Of a stretch of 64,000 bases of DNA, positions 34,831 through 43,162 are shown piece by piece. The stretch lies in NCBI RefSeq assembly GCF_965249985.1, contig NZ_OZ252280.1. One strand, 5' to 3'. A program made the translations under genes and the position numbers. The stretch's first letter is position 1. Each line of letters opens with the position of its first letter. The notes beneath the pieces are model-generated. The model saw only the letters and a program-made list of their open reading frames with translations. It did not search any database and was not told the DNA's origin. This DNA comes from Algiphilus sp022763315 (GTDB taxonomy: Bacteria > Pseudomonadota > Gammaproteobacteria > Nevskiales > Nevskiaceae).

Positions 34831-35211
34831 CTAGGCGCCGAACGAGGTTTTCAGGACGGCGACGACGCCGATGACGCCACCCACGATGAGGGCGAAGCGC
34901 GTCGCAATCAGCACCGCCATCTTGGCCCCTTCGTGATGCAGGTAATCCTCAATGACCACCTGCGTACCGAGCAGCGCGTGGTAGAACATGGTTGCCACCA
35001 GGATCACCAACAGCGTGGTGTTCACAGGCGAGGCGACCCATTCGGCAACGGCGCCGTGGTCGCTACCCGCCAGGCCGGCGATGGCGAAAATCAGCCACAG
35101 CATCAGCGGCAGCATCGCCACCGCCGAGATGCGCTGCACATACCAATGATGGGTGCCCTGCTTGGAGGCGCCCAAACCGCGGGCCCGGGACAAGGGAGAA
35201 CGCAGACTCAT
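34831..35211 (-). CDS. sdhD: Succinate dehydrogenase membrane anchor subunit SdhD
   Basis: 126-residue protein with three hydrophobic helices. The N-terminal LSRARGLGASKQGTHHWYVQRISA is characteristic (RARGLG and WxxQRxSA), and the heme histidine lies in FYHALLGTQVVIEDYLHHE. Between sdhC (28 bp) and sdhA (27 bp). Confidence 0.95.
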   Translation of the reverse strand: MSLRSPLSRARGLGASKQGTHHWYVQRISAVAMLPLMLWLIFAIAGLAGSDHGAVAEWVASPVNTTLLVILVATMFYHALLGTQVVIEDYLHHEGAKMAVLIATRFALIVGGVIGVVAVLKTSFGA

Positions 35212-35239
35212 GCCAGATACTCCTTTCGAGGTCGGCGGA

Positions 35240-35635
35240 TCAGATCAGCACGACGATCCAGACCAGAACGGTCAGGACCACCGAACCCGCGATGACGGCG
35301 TAGCCGGTCTTGTAGACGGTGTCGAGGTCGAAACCGCGCCCCGTGTCCCAATACAGATGACGGACGCCGTTGCACAGGTGGTACGCCACGGTCCACGTCC
35401 AGCCAAACAGGAAGAACAGGCCGTACCAGGCGCTGGCGTGCCCCATGAAGGCGTCATAGGCGGCGGGACCACTGGCGATCGACAGCAGCCAACCCGACAG
35501 CAGAAAGGCACCCACGGTATTGATCACCCCGGTGATGCGATGGAGGATCGACAGCATGGAGGTCAGCTGGGGTCGGTAGTACGGCCCGATCATAAACGGC
35601 GACAAAGGCCGTTCCGGAGACGGTTTAGCGCTCAT
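35240..35635 (-). CDS. sdhC: Succinate dehydrogenase cytochrome b556 subunit
   Basis: 131-residue heme b subunit. The signature RPLSPFMIGPYYRPQLTS leads into SILHRITGV (quinone/heme site), and the second signature HLCNGVRHLYWDTG carries the heme histidine. Three transmembrane helices. It is the first canonical gene of the operon, with the SdhAF4-like gene 42 bp upstream. Confidence 0.97.
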   Translation of the reverse strand: MSAKPSPERPLSPFMIGPYYRPQLTSMLSILHRITGVINTVGAFLLSGWLLSIASGPAAYDAFMGHASAWYGLFFLFGWTWTVAYHLCNGVRHLYWDTGRGFDLDTVYKTGYAVIAGSVVLTVLVWIVVLI

Positions 35636-35677
35636 GATGCCTCTCGAATCTGTGTTGTAGCGAACGTGGCTGCTCGA

Positions 35678-35890
35678 TCAGAAGTCGATGCAGCGCCCCT
35701 TTTTTTCCCAGTCACCATAGCGGGTCGGTTCAGGCCCGCGGCGACCACCGATCTCTGTCGGGCGCGTATTATCGCCGCTTTCCGCCGCGGGCGTCGGTTG
35801 CCCTTCGGAGCCGCCGCTGTGGGTGGCCTGCGGCAGCGCTTCCGAGTGCGGGGTCGGCGCACTCTCGCGATCCTTGCTGTGTTCTGTCAT
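35678..35890 (-). CDS. DUF1674 protein, succinate dehydrogenase assembly factor 4-like
   Basis: 70-residue protein whose C-terminus ends GRRGPEPTRYGDWEKKGRCI plus two residues, the DUF1674/SdhAF4 signature. The N-terminal half is low-complexity and probably disordered. ATG 35890 is preferred over an earlier start. Located just upstream of sdhC; SdhAF4 homologues bind flavinylated SdhA before it joins SdhB (known from eukaryotes). Placement at the head of the operon supports the same role here. Confidence 0.88.
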   Translation of the reverse strand: MTEHSKDRESAPTPHSEALPQATHSGGSEGQPTPAAESGDNTRPTEIGGRRGPEPTRYGDWEKKGRCIDF

Positions 35891-35943
35891 GGATGGAATG
35901 GTCCGGAAAATGGGAATATTCGGCAATAGTTGTTGAGGCTGTT

Positions 35944-36813
35944 ATGAACAATACGATGCAGAGAAGCCAGCCGCCCCACGGCGCCCTGATTCGCGTCAGC
36001 GGGGCCGATTGTGACGCCTTTCTGCAGGGCCAGCTGAGCCATGACATGCGCAGCTTGCGCCCCGAATCCGCCTGCTTGAGCAGTGTGAACTCTCCCAAGG
36101 GCCGCGTCATCGCGACGTTGGTCGTATGCCGTCTTGGCGCTGATGTCGGACTCCTGGTCGCCCCTGATATCGCCGAAACCCTCTGCCAACGCCTGCGCAT
36201 GTTCGTACTGCGCTCCAAGGTCAGCCTCGAGGTCGACCGCGACACAACGGTGACGGGATGGATTGCGACGGCCACCGAGGCAGACGAACACGGCGCCAAT
36301 GACTGGCAGTGCCAGGCCATGGGCGATGCGCTCTGGCTCCGCGCTCCCGGTGCCCGCCCTCGGTGGTGGTGCCTCGGCCCCACCCCCGAGGACGCCCCCT
36401 CCGACGTCGATGACCAGGCCTTTGCGCTGGCCGACATTGCCTGCGGTCTACCCTGCATCGGGCAGGTGCAGAGCGACGCGCATATCGCCCAGCACCTCGG
36501 CCTGCAGCGTTTCGACGCCCTCTCCTTCAGTAAGGGCTGTTTCACCGGACAGGAAGTGATCGCTCGACTGCACTATCGCGGCGGAATCAACCGCACCGCC
36601 GTCCGTCTCCGCGGCGCGCAGCAACCGCCGCCACCGGGGACGGTCATCACGGATGGGGATGGCAAAACCCTGGCGGAGGTCGTCAACAGCGCCGCCTGCG
36701 CCGCGGGTCACGAGGCGCTTGCGGTCTGGCGTGGCGCCGATGCGCCGGCGTGCATCGACACGCGTGAAGCCCACTGGGATGTGATCGACTTCGACCCGCC
36801 GCGCCCGGCTTAG
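35944..36813 (+). CDS. ygfZ: YgfZ/GcvT-like folate-binding protein
   Basis: Aminomethyltransferase-fold protein involved in iron-sulfur cluster repair or assembly. The 289-residue product has the family signature KGCFTGQEVIARLHYRG near residue 200 and an N-terminal folate-binding barrel (QGQLSHDMRSL, SPKGRVIATL). ATG 35944 is chosen because TTGAGG lies 7 nt before it. It diverges from the SdhAF4-like gene by 53 bases and converges, overlapping by four bases, with the large signalling gene. Confidence 0.93.
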   Translation: MNNTMQRSQPPHGALIRVSGADCDAFLQGQLSHDMRSLRPESACLSSVNSPKGRVIATLVVCRLGADVGLLVAPDIAETLCQRLRMFVLRSKVSLEVDRDTTVTGWIATATEADEHGANDWQCQAMGDALWLRAPGARPRWWCLGPTPEDAPSDVDDQAFALADIACGLPCIGQVQSDAHIAQHLGLQRFDALSFSKGCFTGQEVIARLHYRGGINRTAVRLRGAQQPPPPGTVITDGDGKTLAEVVNSAACAAGHEALAVWRGADAPACIDTREAHWDVIDFDPPRPA

Positions 36814-38489
36814 TGCATGCCGGCGACAGCCGCAGCGTGGGTGGCGGCGGGCGCTGGGGGGCCGACGAGCAAGCCCTGTCCCCACTCGCAGCCGCAGCCG
36901 GTCGCCGCCGCACGCTGTGCTTCGTCTTCGATCATCGGCGCCACGACACCCATGTGCAGTGCATGCGCCATGTCGATTGCCGCCTGCACAATCTGACGCG
37001 CGCGCGCATCGGCAACGATGTCGCGCATCAGCGCCGGTGCCAGCTTGACCTGGCTGATGCCCATGGCGGGCAGATCGGCAATGGCGACCGCCGCTGTACC
37101 GAAGTCCTGCAGGCAGAGGGTGCAGCCGGCGCGACGCAGCACGGCGAGCGCGGCGCACAAGGCAGGCCGGGCGGCGAGGCGGGCCCCCAGTTCGAACTTG
37201 AAGGCGCTTGGGTCGACGGCGCTGGCGTGCATCCGTTCGACCAGCTGTTCGGCGAGCGATACCGTGAGACTGTCCGGCGTCGTGACGTTGATACTGAGTT
37301 GGCCGAAGGCCACCCCCTCCCCGATCCATTGGCGCGCCTGCTCCGCTGCCGCACCCACCACCCAGGCGAGCAGGCGGGCGGCGTGACCGCGCGTCTCAAC
37401 ATTCGTGACGAAGTCGCCCGCTGTGAGCAGACCGAAGCGCGGATGACGCCAGCGCAACAGACACTCGACGCCGCTGCGATGCCCATCCTTAAGACTGATC
37501 TCGGGTTGAAAAGCGAGGAACAACTCGCCGGCATCCAGCGCCGCGGGCAGATCGCGCAACAGCTGGCTGTCGCGTTCACGCAGCGGCAGCGCCTCCTGGC
37601 TGTAAACGGTCACGTGATCGCCGCCCCGCGCCTTCGACTGGTACAGCGCGATGTCAGCGTGCTCGATCACGGCTTCAGCGCCCAGCGCCTGGTCGGTGAC
37701 GATGCGCACACCCACGCTGCAACCCACATCCGTGGTCACGCCCTGCACCTGAATGGGCTGATTGATGGCTGCGATCAAGCGCACTGCCAGCTGCCGCGCT
37801 TCGTTGGCGTCCTCCACACCGTGCTGGATGACGGCAAACTCGTCGCCGCCGAGACGGGCCACGAAATCCCCTGCGCGCAAGGTGTGCAAGATGCGCTCGG
37901 CCACCACCAGCAGGATGCGGTCCCCGACCTGATGGCCGAAAGCGTCGTTGCGTTGCTTGAAGCGGTCGAGGTCGAGCAGATGCAGCACATAGGGCGTACC
38001 GTCGGCAGCCAATCGCGCGCGGGCGGACTCCAGTCGCTGCCGGAACTGCAGGCGATTGGCCAGGCCGGTGAGGGCATCGTGCTGCGCCTGATGGGCCACG
38101 CGCGCTTGTGCGCGGCGCTCTCCGGTGACGTCGAAATGGGTGCCGACAACGCGCTGCGGCACGCCATCCGGACCCCGCACAATATGGGCTTTGCTCAGAA
38201 TCAGCACCCAGTGGCCGTCCTTGTGCGCCATCGGGTACTCGACATCAAAGCAGTCACTGTCGCCATCGAGCTGGGCCTGAATGCTGTCCAGCAAGGCCTC
38301 CCGATGCTGCGGATCGACCAGCGCCTGCCAGGTCTCGTAGGCGCTGAGCAGTTCGTGATCCTGGTAGCCCAGCATCTGCTTCCAGCCGGGCGACAGGTAC
38401 AAGGCGTTACTGCGAAGATCCCAGTCGAAAAGGCCTTCTCCACTGCCCACCCCACCATCGCCAGGCGGAAGCGCTCCTCGGACGCGCAC
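36810..38489 (-). CDS. PAS-GGDEF-EAL module: 3' part of frameshifted giant signalling gene
   Basis: 559-residue frame, continuous with the upstream kinase frame after a one-base shift near 38446-38456. It has a PAS domain (about residues 17-125: LFDWDLRSNALYLSPGWKQML in part), a GGDEF diguanylate cyclase domain with intact RLGGDEFAVIQ (GGDEF at 214-218) and an allosteric RxxD I-site (RAGD, 205-208) five residues before it, and a degenerate EAL domain: ECL instead of EAL (342-344), QDFGTA instead of DDFGTG, and KLA instead of KID. The c-di-GMP cyclase half looks competent, the phosphodiesterase half does not. No convincing ribosome site precedes a start in this frame, so it is probably not an independent gene. 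Confidence 0.85.
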   Translation of the reverse strand: MRVRGALPPGDGGVGSGEGLFDWDLRSNALYLSPGWKQMLGYQDHELLSAYETWQALVDPQHREALLDSIQAQLDGDSDCFDVEYPMAHKDGHWVLILSKAHIVRGPDGVPQRVVGTHFDVTGERRAQARVAHQAQHDALTGLANRLQFRQRLESARARLAADGTPYVLHLLDLDRFKQRNDAFGHQVGDRILLVVAERILHTLRAGDFVARLGGDEFAVIQHGVEDANEARQLAVRLIAAINQPIQVQGVTTDVGCSVGVRIVTDQALGAEAVIEHADIALYQSKARGGDHVTVYSQEALPLRERDSQLLRDLPAALDAGELFLAFQPEISLKDGHRSGVECLLRWRHPRFGLLTAGDFVTNVETRGHAARLLAWVVGAAAEQARQWIGEGVAFGQLSINVTTPDSLTVSLAEQLVERMHASAVDPSAFKFELGARLAARPALCAALAVLRRAGCTLCLQDFGTAAVAIADLPAMGISQVKLAPALMRDIVADARARQIVQAAIDMAHALHMGVVAPMIEDEAQRAAATGCGCEWGQGLLVGPPAPAATHAAAVAGMH

Positions 38490-41400
38490 AACTCCTGGTT
38501 GGCGTGTTCGAGCTGGCGCTTGGCGTCACGCAGTTCCCGGGTACGCACCTCGACCCGGGATTCCATCTGCTGTAGCAGCCGCGCCTTCTCCACCGCGGCG
38601 CCGGCCTGGGCCGCCAGGAGTTCGATCAGACGGACACGCGTCTCGCGGAACACGCCGGGCATTGCCCGGTTCTCCAGATACAGCACGCCAGTGACGGCGT
38701 CGCCGTGACGCAGCGGCACGCAGAGCGCCGACTGCACCGTGTTCGCGCGAATGTAGGGATCGTGCTCGAACCCGCCACTGCTGGCGGCGTCGTGCAGGAC
38801 CAGGCTGTGCCCTCGCCGGATCCCCATCCGCAGCAGATGTCTCGGAGCTTCTGGATAGTGGTCCAGGGCCGCATCCTCTTCGATCACGTCGCCGCCGCGC
38901 GCCTCGTCGTAACATGCGGTCACCACCCAAGCACCGTCTTCCAGCAGGGCCAATACGCCACGCTGTGCGCCGGCACTGGCCGCCACCACCTTCATCAACT
39001 GCTGCTTGAGCGTGGTGAGATTCGATTCGTTGGCGATCAGCAGTGAAGAACGCAGCATCGCCTGCATATCGAGATCGGACACCAGATCAGCGCCTTCACT
39101 CGTCGGCCACAACGGGCCTTCACCGGGTGCCCCAAAGCACTCCGCGTAGCGCGCGTTGAGCTGGCGCACCTTGGCGTGTGCCTTCCACTGCCGGTAGAGG
39201 CGCATGGCCTCGCGCAAGGCGACGGCCGCAAGAAAGGCGTGGCCACGCGCGAGCAGGAAAGCGGCGTAGCACTCCGAGGCGAGGGCCTGATCGTTCAGAT
39301 AGTAGTGCCGTCGCGCGCCTTCGATTGCGGCCTCGTAATAGCGCGCGGCACGCTCAGGCTGACGCGATCGGCGCAGACGCTCCGCCATTACCAGGGCGTG
39401 TTTGTGACGAAAATTCATCGGCGCGTGGCGTGCCCATCGCAGCATTACCCGTTGATTGGCTGCAACCGCACGCAATAACTGACGTCGTCTGGATGGCGCG
39501 GCGCCATCCAGACAGCCAAGCATGCTGAGCGAGTGAAAGAGATTGTGCTGCGCCAGTTCGGCCATGCCCGGCACATGGCCCCGGTAGGGCATGGCCTTTT
39601 CGGCCATGGCCAGCGCTGCCTCCGGCGTTCCCAGCAGGTAGTGCAACATCGCCTGCGAACAGTAGATATTGAACACCAGGAAATGACTGGACTCCGCCAA
39701 CAGACGCGGCAACAGCGCTTCGGCATCGTAGTCGCTGCTGCGCAACGCGAGGGGCTCGTCGGCCTGTCCATTGAGATTGCGCGCCAGTTGTTGCCAAACG
39801 CGCGCAAAATCCAGGTGATAGCCCATGCGGAGCCGTTCGATGGTGCGGATGATGCGGCTGTGATGATCCAGCACCGCATCCAGCGGTTCGCCACAGAAGA
39901 ACAGATGCTTGCCGTGTTGAATGCCGTTGTAGCTGCCGTATTCGAAGTCGCCGTGATCGATACCGCTCTGCAGGCCCTGCGGCAGGGATTCCAGCGAGTT
40001 GCGCAGGTGCTCCTTCCAATGGCGCACAAAGACGTCAAACAGATTGACGATCTTGGCTCGCATCGGCTCTGCGCCAAAGCGCTCCAGGCTGGCATGGGCC
40101 AGCCGTCCGAAGCCATAGCCGGCCTCGATGTCGCCATAGACGCCAGCCAGCAGCACCCCGTAGAAGGCGAAGGCAAAAGCGCCCATCGCGGAGTGCCCGC
40201 GCTCCAGCGTGGTCTGCACCATCTGCAGCGTGAGCACGCGCCATAGCTGCGGGCGCATGACGTAGGCCGCACCGGCCGCGTTGACCATGATGCGCATGGC
40301 CGCGATGGCGGCCTCCTCCTTCATCTCTGGCAGCGTCTCCAGTGCGGCGATGTCGGCCTGCGTCCAGCGCAATTGCGCCCGTAGCGCGGCTGCCTGCCGC
40401 TCGAGACCGTCATCGTCTTCCGCGAAAGTGATGCCAAGCAGGGCCAGCGCCTCGACGGCCAGCGCAATGGCGGCATTCTGATCGTTGGCCGCGATCGCAA
40501 ACTGGATCTTCAGTTCGTAGAGCCGCACCCGCGCCAAGGTTGATGTCACTCTCGCCTCGGCCACGCCCAACATCCTGGCAACGCGGTCGTGCTGCGCGTT
40601 GTGAAACTCACTCTGAATGGCGTCGAGATAAAGCGCGGTAAAGGCTTCGCCCGGCGCTTCCCAACGGTCGCCCCCATGCAGCGCCAATGCAAAGCGGAAG
40701 TGCCTCAGCGCCACGTCGTGCGCACTTGCCGCTTGCGCGCGACGCGCCGCCAACGCGGCAAGATCGGCGACGCGCGCCCGTTCCTCCGCATCACAAAGCA
40801 GGGTTTCCGCGTGCTCGTAATGTGCCACCACGTCCTGCAGCTGGGCCGCGTGCTCCAGCACTGACGGCGCTGCGCAGAGCAGGCGCGCGATCCGGAGATG
40901 CTGTACCCGTTTGTCCTTGTGGTCCAGCAAGGCATAGGCGGCTTGCTGCATCCGATCGTGACTGAAGCGGAGTTCGTCGTTGTCACGCAGGATCAGGTAG
41001 TCCTGTAGCGCGGGCTCCAGACGCTGCAGGACCGTCGAGGGCGCCATTTCCGCAACGCGCGCCAGCGTCGCCAAAGTGCAGCGGTTGCCCAGGCACGCCA
41101 TGCGCGCCAACAGGGACTGCGCCTCGCCTGTCAGGCCATGCAGCTTGTCGATCAGCAGCGAGACTACATCCGCACTGATCTCCACTGCCGCCAGTGCCTC
41201 ATGCGACCAATTCCAGCCGTCCTGTGCTTCGTCGAAGTAGAGGACGCGCGTATCGCACAGCTGCTTGAGCAGTTGGTGACAGAAGAAAGGATTGCCGTCC
41301 GTTTTTGCCTGGAGCACGCGGGCGAGGTCGATGGCACGCGCATCGCTGACCTTGAAACGGTCCACCACCAGTGCCTGTGTGTCGGTCAGTGTCAGATTGG

Positions 41401-42961
41401 ACAGCGCGGAGCGCGCGACCACCTCCGGCAGGGCGTCTTCCAGCCGCTGCACGACCAGCGACAGCGGGTGAACCGCATCCACCTCGTTGTCACGAAAGGC
41501 CGCCACCACCAGCAGGGGCGCACTTTCTTCTGCGCGCAACAGGGTATCGAGCAGCTCCAGAGACGCGCTATCGACCCATTGCAGATCATCCAGCAACAGG
41601 ACCAGCGGCCCTCCTTCGCGCGCACAAGCCATGAGGAACTGGACGAAGACGTGCCGCAAACGCCGCTGGGTTTCACTCTGCCCCAGTGCGACCACCTCCG
41701 GCTGCGCGCCGATGAGTTGGTCCAATCCGGGAATCAGATCCGTCAGCAGCCTTCCATTCGCGCCTACCGCGCTCAGAATGCTGTTGCGCAATGGCTGACG
41801 CTGTCGTGGTGGTCGCGCCAGCCATTGCACCACGGCACATTCCAGCGCGCCCACCCAGGCCGTGTACGGCTGCAGCCGCTGGAACTGCTCGCACTTGCCC
41901 TCGGCATAGACACCGCCGGCAAGAATGTCGGGGGCGCGGAGCACGCGTGCGAGACTGGTCTTGCCGGTACCGGAATGCCCCTGGATCAGGTGCAGGCGGC
42001 TATGTCCCGACTGCGCGCTGTTGAAGCTCGCCATCAGGGTAGACCGATCCACCTTGCGGCCAAACAGGCGGCTACCCGGACGATAGCGATCCGATACGTC
42101 ACGCTGGCCCAGCGGGCCGTCCGGGAGGTCATCGTTCCGCTGCATGGCATCGCGCAGTTGCGCCAGGTCATAGTGCAAGCCACGCGCACTCTGGTAGCGT
42201 GCGTCGGGCGACTTGGCGAGCAGCTTGAGCACGATATCCGAGACGCGTCTCGGCACCGTCTCGCTGTATTCCGACGGCGGCACCGGCTGCACCGCAATGT
42301 GCTGGTGCATCAATTCCATGGCGTCGACGGCATTGAAAGGCCGCTCGCCGACGAGCAGCTCATACAAGGTGGCGCCAAGCGCATAGAGATCACTGCGCTG
42401 ATCGACACCGATACGCATGCGGCCGGTCATCTCCGGCGCCATGTACGGCAGCGCGCCTTGCAGGTTGTGCGCCTCGATCGCCTCGGCCTGGGCGTGAATG
42501 CCCGGTACGGCCCGTTCGAAATCGATGAGCCGGACCCTGCGCGAGGCGGGATCCCACAGCAGATTGCCGGGGTGCACGTCGCGGTGGATGACATCCATCG
42601 CGTGCAGGCGCTTGAACTCCTCACTGGCCCCGATAGCGATGTCCAACCAGTCCGTCAGCGCGCAGGCATTACCCGCTTCCATCCAGGCGTGCAACGCTCG
42701 GCTGGCGTCGTCGGGAATGACCAGCATCGGCAGTCCATTGCTGCGCTCCAGCCGGGTAGCCTCCTGGTCCGGATGCATGGCTTTGCGATAGCGCAGCTCC
42801 CGCTGGTAGGCGGCCTCCACACGCTCGGTGCCCTGCCCCGGCTGGGGCGACTTCAGCAGGACGAGGCGGTCGGCCCCCAGGTCGCGCGCACGCGATACAC
42901 GGGTCCGGTGGCTGTCGTAGATCACCGAGAGCAGCTCGTACCCTTGCTTGCCATGCGTCAT
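38201..42961 (-). CDS. Ser/Thr protein kinase - AAA ATPase - GAF signalling protein: 5' part of frameshifted gene
   Basis: Starts at ATG 42961 and continues in good homology for about 1503 codons to the shift near 38456, then reads a non-homologous frame to 38201. Domains: kinase (about 8-270; lysine in LVLLKS K37, HRD 126-128, APE 175-177, but DFE instead of DFG at 147-149, and no glycine-rich loop), AAA ATPase (Walker A GHSGTGKTS 328-336, Walker B VLLLDDLQWVD about 454-464), a long helical TPR-like region (about 650-1270), a GAF domain (about 1300-1470), then a coiled coil leading into PAS. The layout resembles the Ser/Thr kinase-AAA-GAF sensors that usually end in a histidine kinase; here the output is GGDEF-EAL. 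Full intended product is about 2050 residues. Confidence 0.85.
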   Translation of the reverse strand: MTHGKQGYELLSVIYDSHRTRVSRARDLGADRLVLLKSPQPGQGTERVEAAYQRELRYRKAMHPDQEATRLERSNGLPMLVIPDDASRALHAWMEAGNACALTDWLDIAIGASEEFKRLHAMDVIHRDVHPGNLLWDPASRRVRLIDFERAVPGIHAQAEAIEAHNLQGALPYMAPEMTGRMRIGVDQRSDLYALGATLYELLVGERPFNAVDAMELMHQHIAVQPVPPSEYSETVPRRVSDIVLKLLAKSPDARYQSARGLHYDLAQLRDAMQRNDDLPDGPLGQRDVSDRYRPGSRLFGRKVDRSTLMASFNSAQSGHSRLHLIQGHSGTGKTSLARVLRAPDILAGGVYAEGKCEQFQRLQPYTAWVGALECAVVQWLARPPRQRQPLRNSILSAVGANGRLLTDLIPGLDQLIGAQPEVVALGQSETQRRLRHVFVQFLMACAREGGPLVLLLDDLQWVDSASLELLDTLLRAEESAPLLVVAAFRDNEVDAVHPLSLVVQRLEDALPEVVARSALSNLTLTDTQALVVDRFKVSDARAIDLARVLQAKTDGNPFFCHQLLKQLCDTRVLYFDEAQDGWNWSHEALAAVEISADVVSLLIDKLHGLTGEAQSLLARMACLGNRCTLATLARVAEMAPSTVLQRLEPALQDYLILRDNDELRFSHDRMQQAAYALLDHKDKRVQHLRIARLLCAAPSVLEHAAQLQDVVAHYEHAETLLCDAEERARVADLAALAARRAQAASAHDVALRHFRFALALHGGDRWEAPGEAFTALYLDAIQSEFHNAQHDRVARMLGVAEARVTSTLARVRLYELKIQFAIAANDQNAAIALAVEALALLGITFAEDDDGLERQAAALRAQLRWTQADIAALETLPEMKEEAAIAAMRIMVNAAGAAYVMRPQLWRVLTLQMVQTTLERGHSAMGAFAFAFYGVLLAGVYGDIEAGYGFGRLAHASLERFGAEPMRAKIVNLFDVFVRHWKEHLRNSLESLPQGLQSGIDHGDFEYGSYNGIQHGKHLFFCGEPLDAVLDHHSRIIRTIERLRMGYHLDFARVWQQLARNLNGQADEPLALRSSDYDAEALLPRLLAESSHFLVFNIYCSQAMLHYLLGTPEAALAMAEKAMPYRGHVPGMAELAQHNLFHSLSMLGCLDGAAPSRRRQLLRAVAANQRVMLRWARHAPMNFRHKHALVMAERLRRSRQPERAARYYEAAIEGARRHYYLNDQALASECYAAFLLARGHAFLAAVALREAMRLYRQWKAHAKVRQLNARYAECFGAPGEGPLWPTSEGADLVSDLDMQAMLRSSLLIANESNLTTLKQQLMKVVAASAGAQRGVLALLEDGAWVVTACYDEARGGDVIEEDAALDHYPEAPRHLLRMGIRRGHSLVLHDAASSGGFEHDPYIRANTVQSALCVPLRHGDAVTGVLYLENRAMPGVFRETRVRLIELLAAQAGAAVEKARLLQQMESRVEVRTRELRDAKRQLEHANQELCASEERFRLAMVGWAVEKAFSTGIFAVTPCTCRPAGSRCWATRITNCSAPTRPGRRWSIRSIGRPCWTAFRPSSMATVTALMSSTRWRTRTATGC

Positions 42962-43162
42962 GCGCGCACCTGCCTCCCGCACCGTTCGGCGCCGGGCGGC
43001 GCCTATGGCACAAGGCTAGGACGGTCTTGACAAGGCCTCAGTGGCAAACCGACAGGCGGCTTCTGCGCCCCGCTTTGAGGCAGTCATGCGCGGTGGCTCA
43101 CGCCAGCAACGCCCGGCCGTGGGGCCCGGGGCCGCGTGTCAGTGCACTGAGGCGGTGGAGGC

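Noticed and set aside
36813..38708. Long plus-strand frame antisense to the PAS-GGDEF-EAL module
   Set aside because: The opposite strand has intact domains; this frame shows no motif and results from codon bias.
41138..43030. Long plus-strand frame antisense to the kinase/AAA region
   Set aside because: Same reason: kinase and Walker motifs are on the minus strand, and this frame has only glutamine/arginine-rich shadow sequence.
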